Source of the DNA: Trileptium ribeirensis
Taxonomy: Eukaryota; Nematoda; Enoplea; Enoplida; Thoracostomopsidae
Direction: 5' to 3'
DNA: 64,000 bases
Assembly (NCBI GenBank): GCA_030248225.1
Contig: JASANE010000907.1
Location: 52,203-116,202 of the forward strand
Made by a program: the position numbers and the translations under genes. The notes below the pieces were generated by a model that was given only the letters and a program-made list of their open reading frames with translations, was not told the origin of the DNA and did not search any database. Position 1 is the stretch's first letter. Each line of letters begins with the position of its first letter. Shown here in pieces: positions 60,401 to 63,215 of this stretch.

Positions 60401-61092
60401 GGATAAACAAACATATTTTTACTAAATTCATAAAAATTACAACACTGAACACAATATTTCAGGACTAAAATATGAAAACTTTCGACAACATTAGTACTAC
60501 TTGTTGTTGTTGTATATGCTCGATCTGTGATTTTCGTTTTGAAACTAAGACGTATCAATTCAAGCCGACTACTGCTGAGGATAAACTTATCCTTAACGGC
60601 TGGCGGGACACTCATGTTGCTTTATCCACTGAAATTTTGTTACAATTATTACGCGTCGCAAAGGTCATTTGTCGCTCAGGCGTAGTAACAGACACGGTGT
60701 GTCATTTTACAAAATCTGGACAGAAAAACCACAAACGAGAAACTGCAACGAAACGAGAAACTTGACTTACTTATTCGGTGTCTGATATAATTTTTTGACA
60801 TCTTGCCTGATTTTATTGTGTAGCTTCAAAATATATAAACACACGATCTCACCTCATCTTTTGCAACCTTCTTTTTCTTATCCTTCTTCTTGGCCAGGTT
60901 ACTCGAAGCCCCACCAGATGCTGCTGCGCCGCTCTTGCCCCTGCTTTCAAGAAGCAAGCTCATTCCTTGGCGCTCTTGTAATATTTCGTCGAACGATTTT
61001 TCTCGCGACGTCACAGCAAAACACGCCAAAAGCGCGAGAACAATTACAACCACCAATGCTAACGCCAATACGAGCGTCGATATCATATCCAT
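277..61092 (-). CDS. RRBP1/kinectin-like ER-anchored coiled-coil protein, multi-exon, 3' end outside window
   Basis: Hand-assembled gene; all exon junctions listed below keep one open frame. Exon 1 gives a hydrophobic segment at about residues 6-27 followed by a charged stretch and KKKDKKKK, as in RRBP1 and kinectin, which are ER membrane proteins that bind ribosomes or kinesin through long coiled coils. Exons 6-17 are heptad-rich with Glu, Lys, Gln, Leu and Ala. Exons 23-26 carry NNELRQKNYKAVEA and SYRDWLHQFEKLV, which align with the human RRBP1 segments NNDLREKNWKAMEA and NYTEWLQDLKEKG (known family sequence, from memory). Without the EF-hand cassette the visible frame is 3,771 nt (1,257 codons) and still open at the left edge. 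Exon 17 can alternatively join a CBM48 terminal exon. Short extra exons may have been missed. The assignment to RRBP1 rather than kinectin is not resolvable; most invertebrates have a single member. Confidence 0.85.
1421..1770. repeat. Dispersed repeat family C, copy 1
   Basis: Shares the start GAGCTGGCTTTTCCACGGA, the internal CTGTGGGGCTAAAAACACT and a TTTCAG...CACCCGG end with 61,904-62,223 in the same order. Internal parts have diverged. No coding potential was seen. Confidence 0.6.
1819..1911 (-). CDS. Exon 25: RRBP1/kinectin conserved region
   Basis: 93 nt, phase 0 to 0. Encodes LTQELLLATFPNVKIMPNL, comparable to MEALLALLPELSVLAQQ of RRBP1, directly downstream of the motif in exon 24 as expected. 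Acceptor TTATTTCAG, donor AATTTG|GTATGT. Confidence 0.82.
4997..5092 (-). CDS. Exon 24: RRBP1/kinectin signature ELRQKNYKAVEA
   Basis: 96 nt, phase 0 to 0. Encodes ELRQKNYKAVEAANQVDK and a further helix, against DLREKNWKAMEALATAE in RRBP1. This is the best single piece of evidence for the family. Acceptor TATTTCAG, donor ATTGAA|GTAGGT. Confidence 0.9.
5507..5630 (-). CDS. Exon 23: coiled coil leading into the KNNDLREKNWKAMEA-type motif
   Basis: 124 nt, phase 2 in, 0 out. Contains LSDVVAQLSAEVEAKQHEIS and ends LSLKKQQEKNN, matching the RRBP1 segment just before its conserved LREKNWKAMEA motif. Donor AATAAT|GTAAGG. Confidence 0.88.
6455..6570 (-). CDS. Exon 22: Ser/Thr-rich linker
   Basis: 116 nt, phase 0 in, 2 out. 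Encodes VKSSEMKVETVSSVQATSRV and a Ser/Thr run. Acceptor AAATTTCAG, donor GTTAT|GTAAGT. Confidence 0.72.
7521..7585 (-). CDS. EF-hand cassette, exon c: second EF-hand
   Basis: 65 nt, phase 1 in, 0 out. Completes the second loop DFDGSGTIEWPE (Asp 1 and 3, Ser 5, Gly 6, Ile 8, Glu 12, all compatible with Ca binding) and its exiting helix FLKAMTGATG. The next junction in phase is exon 22 at 6,570. No third or fourth EF-hand is visible to the left, so the domain is a two-EF-hand pair or continues past the window. Confidence 0.85.
7912..8010. mobile_element. MITE, CAGTACTCGCC terminal-repeat family (degraded)
   Basis: Starts with CAGTACTCGCCAGAATTGAC directly after TA and ends with a degraded inverted copy (GCGAGCACCG) directly before TA. 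The left end is like the intact copy at 21,795-21,943. Confidence 0.5.
8965..9108 (-). CDS. EF-hand cassette, exon b: first EF-hand
   Basis: 144 nt, phase 1 to 1. Encodes YRTAFKLFDRDGDGCITVSE, a canonical EF-hand with Ca-binding loop DRDGDGCITVSE (Asp at 1, 3 and 5, Gly 6, Ile 8, Glu 12), then the linker IHDAIKTCGLKPSERWVKDL and the first half of a second EF-hand (EADFDG). Calmodulin-superfamily homology is clear. Donor TGACG|GTAAGT. Confidence 0.9.
9158..9221. mobile_element. MITE end, TTACGGACAGAAATAAA family
   Basis: The right end reads, on the minus strand, TA then CAGTTACGGACAGAAACAGA, the terminal sequence also found at 24,540 and 25,733. The left end is degraded (AAATACGGAT). Confidence 0.4.
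10363..10393 (-). CDS. EF-hand cassette, exon a (first helix)
   Basis: 31 nt, phase 0 in, 1 out, encoding TYSLSQETID. It resembles the LTEEQIAEFKEAF start of calmodulin-type proteins and completes an Arg codon with the next exon. Acceptor TTCTTTTAG, donor GATC|GTAAGT. Confidence 0.65.
11313..11405 (-). CDS. Exon 21: coiled coil
   Basis: 93 nt, phase 0 to 0. Contains RDELEMLRTRNSRLETQLTQ. Acceptor TTGTTTCAG, donor CGAACT|GTAAGT. It can continue into the EF-hand cassette or directly into exon 22, since both start in phase 0. Confidence 0.82.
11775..11955 (-). CDS. Exon 20: coiled coil
   Basis: 181 nt, phase 2 in, 0 out. Contains LKEKEKTIMTLNENLMAAEK and ISQLKQQLSLATSGKRLE, then an Ala-rich tail. 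Acceptor GTTTTTAG, donor GAATCG|GTATGT. Confidence 0.82.
12085..12620. repeat. Dispersed repeat family B, copy 1 (longest)
   Basis: Begins near TGTAACAGGCTGTGCTTGA and contains repeated ACCCTAAAACC-like phrases, CAACCGAACCATTGTATTC and a CTGGACTCTAGATAGC end. Parallel sequences occur at 13,150-13,380, 34,995-35,125 and 41,680-41,985. No ORF of note; it lies in the intron between exons 19 and 20. Confidence 0.65.
13150..13380. repeat. Dispersed repeat family B, partial copy
   Basis: Contains TCTGAATCGGGTTCGTCGAC, CTACTGAAATCCACGCAAAA and TCTGGACTTTAG in the same order as the 3' half of the copy at 12.1-12.6 kb. Confidence 0.5.
13530..13725. repeat. Two-copy tandem repeat, 102-bp period
   Basis: TACTTTAGAATGAATTTTAT recurs at 13,531 and 13,633. 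Both units end in CGCAAGGACAAGTCTTG. The two copies differ by scattered substitutions and a short indel. Confidence 0.8.
13830..13942 (-). CDS. Exon 19: linker in the coiled-coil region
   Basis: 113 nt, phase 0 in, 2 out. Starts ELQTANYSQLSSQNGIE and becomes Ser/Pro/Thr-rich. Acceptor TTTTTCAG, donor ACCGC|GTAAGT. Confidence 0.75.
14133..15275. repeat. Long dispersed repeat family A, copy 1
   Basis: About 1.1 kb, matched in the same orientation by 47,088-48,211. Internally repetitive: the phrase TACCCATGG with a following GTCGCAGAGCAAAACCA-like tail recurs several times. It ends with GAGTTATGGCCGATCACACA and a (CA)n/AGACGGA tail, a style of 3' end seen in some non-LTR and short retroelements. 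No long ORF, so a non-autonomous element is likely. Confidence 0.7.
15276..20182. other. Intron DNA between exons 18 and 19
   Basis: Apart from the ATG exon at 17,313-17,360 I see no supported gene here. It contains homopolymer C runs near 18,100 and 18,670 and an AT-rich stretch at 15.5-15.6 kb. Open frames in this stretch, such as the one at 18,165-18,398 on the plus strand, have no recognisable homology. Confidence 0.5.
17313..17360 (-). CDS. ATG-bearing first exon, MPRRKPKKKAQVTHQQ
   Basis: 48 nt from ATG to donor CAGCAG|GTAGGT, phase 0 out, with no AG acceptor close upstream, so it reads as a first coding exon. The product is a short basic peptide. It is in phase with the coiled-coil exon at 13,942 and with the EF-hand exon at 10,393. 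The second join gives a basic leader followed by a two-EF-hand domain, similar to small calmodulin-like or myosin light chain-like proteins. Either an alternative promoter of the host gene or the start of an interleaved gene. Confidence 0.55.
20183..20258 (-). CDS. Exon 18 (long isoform): coiled coil
   Basis: 76 nt, phase 2 in, 0 out; AA of exon 17 plus A gives Lys, then QEFDNLQVERNNLLSKISGL. Acceptor ATATTTCAG, donor GTTAAG|GTAAGT. It lies 13 kb downstream of exon 17 and beyond the CBM48 terminal exon, so reaching it requires skipping that exon. Confidence 0.78.
21795..21943. mobile_element. Intact MITE with 27-bp inverted ends and TA flanks
   Basis: 149 bp. Left end CAGTACTCGCCAAAAATGAC continues into CGTCGC; the right end is its inverted copy with few mismatches (GTCATTTTTGGCGGGTACTG). 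TA is present immediately outside both ends (21,793-21,794 and 21,944-21,945), the Tc1/mariner-type target duplication. The interior is AT-rich with no ORF, so it is non-autonomous. Confidence 0.85.
22040..22390. mobile_element. Repeat family D (CCCCTGGC / AAAATTTTCAG), copy
   Basis: Contains GGGGCTGACATTTTTTACTG, CCCCCTGGC and ACCTGGCAAAATTTTCAG in the same order as copies at 46.2, 50.3 and (inverted) 59.4-59.7 kb. Ends are less clear than in those copies. Confidence 0.55.
24540..24683. mobile_element. MITE, GGACAGAAATAAA terminal-repeat family
   Basis: Left arm AGTTGCGGACAGAAATAAAA faces an inverted right arm TTATTTCTGTCTCTAACTG. The interior is AT-rich. The same inverted ends occur at 25,733-25,850. 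Confidence 0.6.
25733..25850. mobile_element. MITE, GGACAGAAATAAA family, second copy
   Basis: Left end CAGTTACGGATAGAAATAAA directly follows TA. The right end carries the inverted sequence TTTGCTTGTATTTCTGTCTG. Lies 1 kb from the copy at 24.5 kb. Confidence 0.6.
25938..26609. repeat. Perfect tandem array, 7 x 96 bp
   Basis: Seven head-to-tail units of 96 bp without any visible substitution, starting GACAATGGCTTATTACTGCA. Because 96 is a multiple of three, one plus-strand frame stays open through the whole array and runs to a stop at 26,747-26,749. The repeated peptide unit is 32 residues with segments RQWLITAAIRDAIFLDLSAW and MLYYLEPGSKD. There is no ATG before the array; the first in-frame ATG lies inside unit 1. 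It most likely is an intronic minisatellite, not a gene. Confidence 0.95.
27588..28810. repeat. Tandem array, 6 x 204 bp
   Basis: Six units (starts at 27,588, 27,792, 27,996, 28,200, 28,404 and 28,608), each beginning CGTGAAAAGGTTTTAATTTA. They are identical as far as I can see except for one A-to-T change at 28,496 in unit 5. No ORF runs through it. A degenerate echo (ATATCCATTGGGAAACAACA) follows the last unit. Confidence 0.95.
30902..30907 (-). promoter_or_regulatory. Polyadenylation signal AATAAA for the CBM48 exon
   Basis: A canonical AATAAA on the minus strand begins 25 nt after the TAA of the CBM48 exon. This supports a genuine 3' terminal exon with a very short 3' UTR. A single hexamer in AT-rich DNA is weak evidence on its own. 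Confidence 0.5.
30932..31481 (-). CDS. Terminal exon with AMPK-beta-like glycogen-binding domain (CBM48)
   Basis: 550 nt, phase 2 in, ending in TAA. The first ~97 residues are an acidic, Ser/Glu/Pro-rich linker. The last 85 (30,935-31,189) are a carbohydrate-binding module of the AMPK-beta glycogen-binding type: QITGQFCDWGQP corresponds to the YLSGSFNNWSK strand-loop, HEFKFLVDGIWT to HQYKFFVDGQWT, and TQNNYLTV to TVNNIIQV. Both glycogen-stacking Trp residues, the Lys before the second, and the Asn near the end are kept. It is not AMPK beta itself, because the stop comes directly after the module and the C-terminal kinase-binding domain is absent. Acceptor TTCTTACAG is good, and joining to exon 17 leaves a closed frame of 3,279 nt (1,092 residues). 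Alternatively the exon belongs to a nested gene whose 5' exons I did not find. Confidence 0.8.
31482..33615. other. Intron between exon 17 and the CBM48 exon
   Basis: 2.1 kb with a hairpin element at 32.4 kb. No alternative first exon for the CBM48 module was found here; short ATG frames on the minus strand, such as 31,746-31,961, lack a usable donor. Confidence 0.5.
32375..32480. mobile_element. Short hairpin MITE, ACGGACAGAATTAACT ends
   Basis: Left arm CACGGACAGAATTAACTGC and right arm GTAGTTAATTCTGTCCGTG are inverted copies. The centre is GC-rich with GCATGC at both sides. About 106 bp. The end resembles the GGACAGAAATAAA family. Confidence 0.65.
33616..33744 (-). CDS. Exon 17: coiled coil; branch point of the two 3' ends
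   Basis: 129 nt, phase 2 to 2. Encodes LDHLETDLQDAQLMRKTAEA and then an Arg/Glu-rich helix ending YGKL. Acceptor TTTTCTAG, donor CTAAA|GTAAGT. Its phase-2 donor fits both the CBM48 terminal exon at 31,481 and the coiled-coil exon at 20,258, so this is where the alternative 3' ends would diverge. A 6.8-kb intron separates it from exon 16. Confidence 0.85.
34995..35125. repeat. Dispersed repeat family B, partial copy
   Basis: Shares ATGTAATAGGCTG, GAACCATGAACCC, AACTCTAAAACTTTGTCAAC and AGAACTGACAACGCAT with the 5' part of the copy at 12.1 kb. Confidence 0.6.
38262..38674. mobile_element. 410-bp near-perfect hairpin (foldback element) with G/C-run core
   Basis: Two arms of about 205 bp are inverted copies with almost no spacer. 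Matching blocks: CAAGAGTGTGTTAGTGAAGA against the complement of CTTCCCTAATGCACTCTTG; TGCTTGATGACGCGGGCG against CGCCCGCGCCATCAAGCA; and inner G-runs around GGGGGTCGGTT and its complement AAACCGACCCCCC. The inner half is dominated by GGGG/CCCC runs between TTTC/GAAA. No ORF. Confidence 0.85.
40559..40714 (-). CDS. Exon 16: coiled coil
   Basis: 156 nt, phase 2 to 2. Encodes YKELETVRNAKNRLEADITI followed by QAQLAETTTSLQLSQAESAA. Acceptor CAATTTTAG, donor TCAAA|GTAAGC. Confidence 0.85.
41680..41985. repeat. Dispersed repeat family B, copy
   Basis: Shares CACATGTAACAGGCT, AGAACTGATAACACAT, TTTGTGCAGGTCTATA and ACGCTGGACTCTAGATAACC with the copy at 12.1-12.6 kb, in the same order. Confidence 0.65.
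42693..42799 (-). CDS. Exon 15: coiled coil
   Basis: 107 nt, phase 0 in, 2 out. Encodes EEKISKLETELRAANAEKDE and a short tail. The donor GCGCG|GTTAGC is not optimal but keeps the frame into exon 16. Confidence 0.8.
43200..43360. mobile_element. MITE right end, CAGTACTC family
   Basis: Ends GTGAGTACTG immediately before TA at 43,361, the inverted form of the CAGTACTCGCC terminus. The left end was not located with confidence, so the left border is a guess. Confidence 0.35.
44011..44187 (-). CDS. Exon 14: coiled coil
   Basis: 177 nt (59 codons), phase 0 to 0. Contains VVRLEKEIEATQRSNIEELD and ITELRKQLKNQ. Acceptor AATTTTTAG, donor AACCAG|GTAAGG. Confidence 0.88.
44385..44639 (-). CDS. Exon 13: coiled coil
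   Basis: 255 nt (85 codons), phase 0 to 0. Contains LRKLNAQLSSLQSTNEKLAS and ends EELKKLKEELEKLK, a textbook heptad. Donor TTGAAG|GTAGGC. Confidence 0.88.
44850..45038 (-). CDS. Exon 12: coiled coil
   Basis: 189 nt (63 codons), phase 0 to 0. Ala, Lys, Glu and Leu rich, ending in PEYKPVIDE. Acceptor TTGTCTAG, donor GACGAG|GTAAGT. Confidence 0.85.
45516..45642 (-). CDS. Exon 11: coiled coil
   Basis: 127 nt, phase 2 in, 0 out. Encodes SEKNRINGELSRVQSELSQR and further heptads. Donor GTTGAG|GTGAGT. Confidence 0.85.
46047..46084 (-). CDS. Exon 10: short coiled-coil exon
   Basis: 38 nt, phase 0 in, 2 out, encoding ETQRLKDQLGRL. Supported by acceptor TTTTTCAG, donor CTAGA|GTAAGA and continuity of phase with exons 9 and 11. 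Confidence 0.75.
46165..46550. mobile_element. Repeat family D, best-preserved copy, inverted ends GCTCTCCA
   Basis: Begins TACTGGGCTCTCCAAATCGG and ends in AATGGAGAGC, the inverse of the start. Contains a diverged internal duplication: TTTCCAATCGGTCCAAAATA and TTTGAAATCGGTCCAAAGTA about 100 bp apart. Non-coding. Confidence 0.7.
47088..48211. repeat. Long dispersed repeat family A, copy 2
   Basis: Same order of blocks as 14,133-15,275: TTTATCGAGATTGCAGAAGG, ATGTGGATATCACACAATAC, CGTACCCATGGGTCGCAGA, CTTCCGTGAAGGGT-type block and the CGATCGCACACACACAGACA tail. Substitutions and small indels are frequent, so neither copy is recent. Confidence 0.7.
48259..48420 (-). CDS. Exon 9: coiled coil with Gln run
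   Basis: 162 nt, phase 0 to 0. Encodes VQEYNNKIMGLQKVIES, then an Ala/Gln-rich run (QTSQQQQQNAN), then VVQQLRD. The first part resembles the VKEVQQLQGKIRTLQEQ segment of RRBP1. Acceptor TATTTTAG, donor GTGAC|GTAAGT. Confidence 0.85.
49289..49397 (-). CDS. Exon 8: coiled coil
   Basis: 109 nt, phase 2 in, 0 out; AA from exon 7 plus C completes an Asn codon. Encodes a heptad-like stretch starting NDELTQLKTRY and ending YQKQIQ. Acceptor TTTTCAG, donor ATCCAG|GTAAGG. Confidence 0.85.
49600..49635. mobile_element. MITE right end, CAGTACTCGCC family
   Basis: GGCCATTTCTGGCGGGTACTG immediately followed by TA; this is the inverse terminus of the element at 21,795-21,943. No matching left end is recognisable upstream, so the copy is truncated or rearranged. 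Confidence 0.45.
50092..50222 (-). CDS. Exon 7: coiled coil
   Basis: 131 nt, phase 0 in, 2 out. Contains LKKQLAENERALAQKD, like LKRQLEEKEKLLATEQ of RRBP1 at the same place. Acceptor CTTTTCAG, donor ACTAA|GTTAGT. Confidence 0.85.
50255..50600. mobile_element. Repeat family D, copy
   Basis: Contains GGGGGGCTGACATTTTTCGG, TCCCTGGCAGAAAATAGGTG and GCCTGGCAAAATTTGTGG. It sits about 30 bp upstream of exon 7 on the minus strand. Confidence 0.55.
51260..51375 (-). CDS. Exon 6: conserved start of the RRBP1/kinectin coiled-coil region
   Basis: 116 nt, phase 1 in, 0 out. Encodes MQTIVLSEAELKQFIHVL, which resembles the MVFNEGEAQRLIEIL segment of RRBP1 just before its coiled coil. Donor ATTAGT|GTAAGT is strong. 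Confidence 0.8.
52810..53073 (-). CDS. Exon 5: acidic and Gln-rich linker
   Basis: 264 nt, phase 1 to 1. Acceptor ATTTTTAG, donor AAAAG|GTAGGT. Gln/His-rich (HQEQQHQQ) then Pro/Glu-rich sequence, probably unstructured, leading up to the coiled coil. Confidence 0.75.
54588..54689 (-). CDS. Exon 4: Gly-rich and basic linker
   Basis: 102 nt, phase 1 to 1. Encodes a Val/Gly run followed by ELRKRANKKKAPKRD, a second strongly basic patch. Donor GATG|GTAAGT is strong; acceptor is AATTTTAG. Confidence 0.8.
55687..56014 (-). CDS. Exon 3: Thr/Ser/Ala-rich low-complexity region
   Basis: 328 nt, phase 0 in and 1 out. Acceptor TTTGTAG|ATT, donor AAAG|GTATGT. The product is low complexity, dominated by Thr, Ser, Ala and Gln, with scattered Arg and Lys, and probably disordered. 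In vertebrate RRBP1 the corresponding place holds the Lys/Gln-rich decapeptide repeat; no decapeptide repeat is present here. Confidence 0.75.
56976..58241 (+). pseudogene. CR1-like non-LTR retrotransposon reverse transcriptase, 3' fragment, broken
   Basis: The start codes TQGSVLGPVLFLYYINDIDG, the conserved RT block before the catalytic box, beginning near 56,990. After a 362-bp insertion the frame resumes with RLYKFADDTKMYRC, the catalytic FADD box, followed by DKYKCLHFGR, RDLGIWVSDDL and PIRPRLEYAS, all typical of CR1/L2-type RTs, and ends LKLHMSRTLPEL. Two in-frame stops are visible: TAG at 57,047-57,049 and TAG at 57,876-57,878. The 5' part of the RT and the endonuclease are missing, as in 5'-truncated copies. 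Orientation is opposite to the host gene, within its intron between exons 2 and 3. Confidence 0.88.
57060..57421. mobile_element. 362-bp G-rich element with inverted ends, inserted in the CR1 fragment
   Basis: Bounded by TGTCCACAG and CTGTGGACA; counting flanks, CTGGCCTGTCCACAG at 57,054 is repeated inverted at 57,413-57,427. GGCC is present on both outer sides, a possible 4-bp target duplication. The interior carries many runs of 5-9 G (for example AAGTGGGGGGGG) around AT-rich DNA. It splits the RT between the LYYINDID-type block and the FADD box. No own ORF: the open frame from 57,309 begins inside it and only continues into the RT. Confidence 0.75.
58755..58853 (-). CDS. Exon 2: Ser/Lys-rich linker
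   Basis: 33 codons, phase 0 to 0, rich in Ser, Asp and Lys, with acceptor TTTTAG before GCTACT. The donor used here (GAAGAA|GTTCGT) is weak; a second possible donor lies 24 nt further on, so the 3' border is uncertain. The frame matches exons 1 and 3. Confidence 0.6.
59393..59715. mobile_element. Repeat family D, inverted copy
   Basis: Reads on the minus strand from TACTGGACTCTCCAAATTG through TTTCCAATCGGTGCAAAGTA to AAAATTTTCAATGAATGCAG and AGAGCC, parallel to 46,165-46,550. It lacks the internal duplication of that copy. Confidence 0.7.
59990..60085. repeat. Repeat family D, fragment
   Basis: Shows TCCTGGTTCCAAGCCAGGTGG and CCAAAATTTTCAGCTAACGG, as in the 3' parts of other copies. Too short to define ends. 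Confidence 0.35.
60853..61092 (-). CDS. Exon 1: start codon, membrane anchor, Lys-rich patch
   Basis: Encodes 80 residues, phase 0 at the end. The start ATG is followed at the third codon by a second in-frame ATG. Residues about 6-27 are almost only Leu, Ala, Val and Ile, a single membrane span or signal anchor. It is followed by SREKSFDEILQERQG, resembling the RRBP1 stretch after its anchor, and then NLAKKKDKKKKVAKDE, a basic patch expected on the cytosolic side. The donor is GATGAG|GTGAGA. Confidence 0.85.
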
Positions 61093-61300
61093 GATAGTGA
61101 CGATTGATTCAAATTAACAATCTGTTTCGAATAACGGACAAAACAACACGAAGAGGTACGGAAAAATATCGGTTTAAGCGTCACCGCACACTACACGACA
61201 AATATAAATATATATATATAGCTACTATGAAATAAAATCTGTGAAAAATAAAATATCTCGGAGCAAGAAAGAAAGCACAGCACTGGAACAGAACAGAAAC
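61093..61300 (-). promoter_or_regulatory. 5' flank of the RRBP1-like gene
   Basis: The ATG at 61,092 is preceded by an AT-rich flank with an alternating TA run at 61,208-61,219, about 115 nt upstream. It could serve as a TATA-like element, but no transcription start or initiator can be identified. Confidence 0.2.
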
Positions 61301-61903
61301 GTAAGGCTTTAAAATGCTTGAAGAATTCATCATGAAAACAAACCGTTTATAAAATGACTATTGCGTAAGAAATATATATAATGCTACTGTAATTTTTTAA
61401 CATGTATATACATATGGTCAAATGTCCAAAAAACACCGTCTGCATTTTCCAAAAAATACAGTGTCGCTTCTCTAGAACTCGGACATAAATGACGTTGGTG
61501 AGTACAGTGAGCTGGTCGGTACTATTGTAAGGTTCAGCATACATATTTAACCTTGTTACCAGAACAGCCTACAACATCATAGAGATACGTCCACTATAAA
61601 AACTCACATTTTACTTTCTGCCTTAGTTCTAAAATTTTGCAATTTCAAAATGATCTACTCCTAAAAGGCTACTTTGACGGAAGGATAAACTGACATAATT
61701 TTGTGACTTAAAAGACAGAGATAAGGACGTAAAGCGACAAGACGGCGAGCCGATGTCACTTTCTCGTTCGAAAACGATACTCCACGGTTAGCAAACCATT
61801 GTTCATGGCCGCATATAACGAGGGCAGTGTGATGTAATGCTATTGTTTCGCTTGTCACTAACATTATTAGCAATGACAACATTCTGCAACATTGAATATT
61901 CTA

Positions 61904-62223
61904 GAGCTGGCTTTGCCACGGAAGTGGGTCTATGCATTTCATCCTTGTGTGCCCACCAGTTCACCCCATCCTTCAAGTTATCTTCTGGCTTTCCGAAGTT
62001 CCCGCGGTACTTCTCTGACCGCCTAAAACTAGCCCAAATTTTTCTCTGTGGGGCTAAAAGGAATTTTTGTTTACGAGGCTAAAAACACTTAAATTAACGT
62101 CAGTTGATATGGATTCACAATATAATGTGCATTATTTATTACATGTTTACTGCGAATGAGATATATTAATAGCATTTCCGCTTTTTTCAGAACTCACAGT
62201 TCCACCCGGGGGCCCCCTACTCG
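61904..62223. repeat. Dispersed repeat family C, copy 2
   Basis: Starts GAGCTGGCTTTGCCACGGA and shares CTGTGGGGCTAAAAG, AACGTCAGTTGATAT and the TTTCAG...CACCCGGGGG end with 1,421-1,770. Lies upstream of the RRBP1-like gene. Confidence 0.6.
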
Positions 62224-62691
62224 GTTCCATCGGGTATATTAGTTACTGGACGACGTGGAATCTTTTACCAACGCCCGAACCTGGACGAACCAGAACCCCT
62301 TTGTGGACAAAAACGACGCCGTAACCAAGACACTTCGAGAGAATCGTATACCCAAGGCGTGTCCACGGGGCAGACAACAATGTAACAGCTGTGAACCAAG
62401 CAGTAAGCACCAGTGCCATCATTTTAACTATGTTCTTCTGTGTTAATATTTAAACAAAAAACATAATTCCATACCTCGTATTAACTATGATTCTGTTCTG
62501 TTAAATGATATATATCTGCCATTAATAAACTTTACGAGATGCTGGGATAGTTTATTACATCATTTGACTTTGATACCATTACTGAAAGGTGGGGTAAACG
62601 ACCATTTTGACGGTGATATTCGGTGTGCCAATTCTTGGTTTCAAGATTGTCGATTCCGCGCCGCCATGACCATAAACTACAACACTTTTCT

Positions 62692-62731
62692 GGCACGATT
62701 TATTAGCTATTTCCGCGAAAACAATGAATTT
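62692..62731. repeat. 40-bp direct repeat with the window end
   Basis: CACGATTTATTAGCTATTTC and its flanks recur at 63,961-64,000 with four mismatches, in the same orientation. It is part of a dispersed repeat whose second copy is cut by the window edge. Confidence 0.65.
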
Positions 62732-62879
62732 TAAAAACAATTGTATTTCGAAGTCCCCATTAAACATCGTCCCTATTACCTGATCTCTGGCATAATAACT
62801 TCTCGCTCTGAAGCCAGCCGAGGACACAAGTGGTATCAGTAAGCATGTAAACTAGAACTAATTGCGCTGACATATCGAA

Positions 62880-63215
62880 TCCCGCACAAAAAGTCGCTAT
62901 GTCCCCAAATATCTACATCTGCAAACCATAGAAACACGCGCCCTGTGGGCCGATTTAATTCTACTCTATCAGATCATGACGAACAAAATCGATCTACCTT
63001 TTGAAACACTCTTTCGCGTGGGAAATCCTGTCACACGCGGCCACCGGTATAAAATAAACCCATCAGATACCCCCAGTTCGCTGAAGCGACTTCATTTGTT
63101 CAGTCATCGCGTTGTTCACACATGGAACAACTTGCCACCACAAGTAGTTAAAGCATAATCCCTACGATCGTTCAAACACTTGCTATACGTTTCCGGATGT
63201 TTACCGGATATATAA
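62880..63215 (+). pseudogene. CR1-like retrotransposon, C-terminal fragment of the ORF2 protein
   Basis: Frame codes RYVPKYLHLQTIETRALWAD, then TRGHRYKINPSD and HRVVHTWNNLPPQVVKA, a stop at 63,156-63,158, then SLRSFKHLL. This is the C-terminal end (RGH...R...WN.LP..VV.A.....FK..L) typical of CR1-type ORF2 proteins; 57.9-58.2 kb holds the equivalent part of another copy. Sequence differs enough to be a separate lineage or an old copy. No RT core upstream. Confidence 0.8.

Noticed and set aside
60472..60765. 97-codon plus-strand frame in intron 1
   Set aside because: Cys-rich start is a short codon run (TGT TGT TGT), with no domain and no splice signals fitting a gene.
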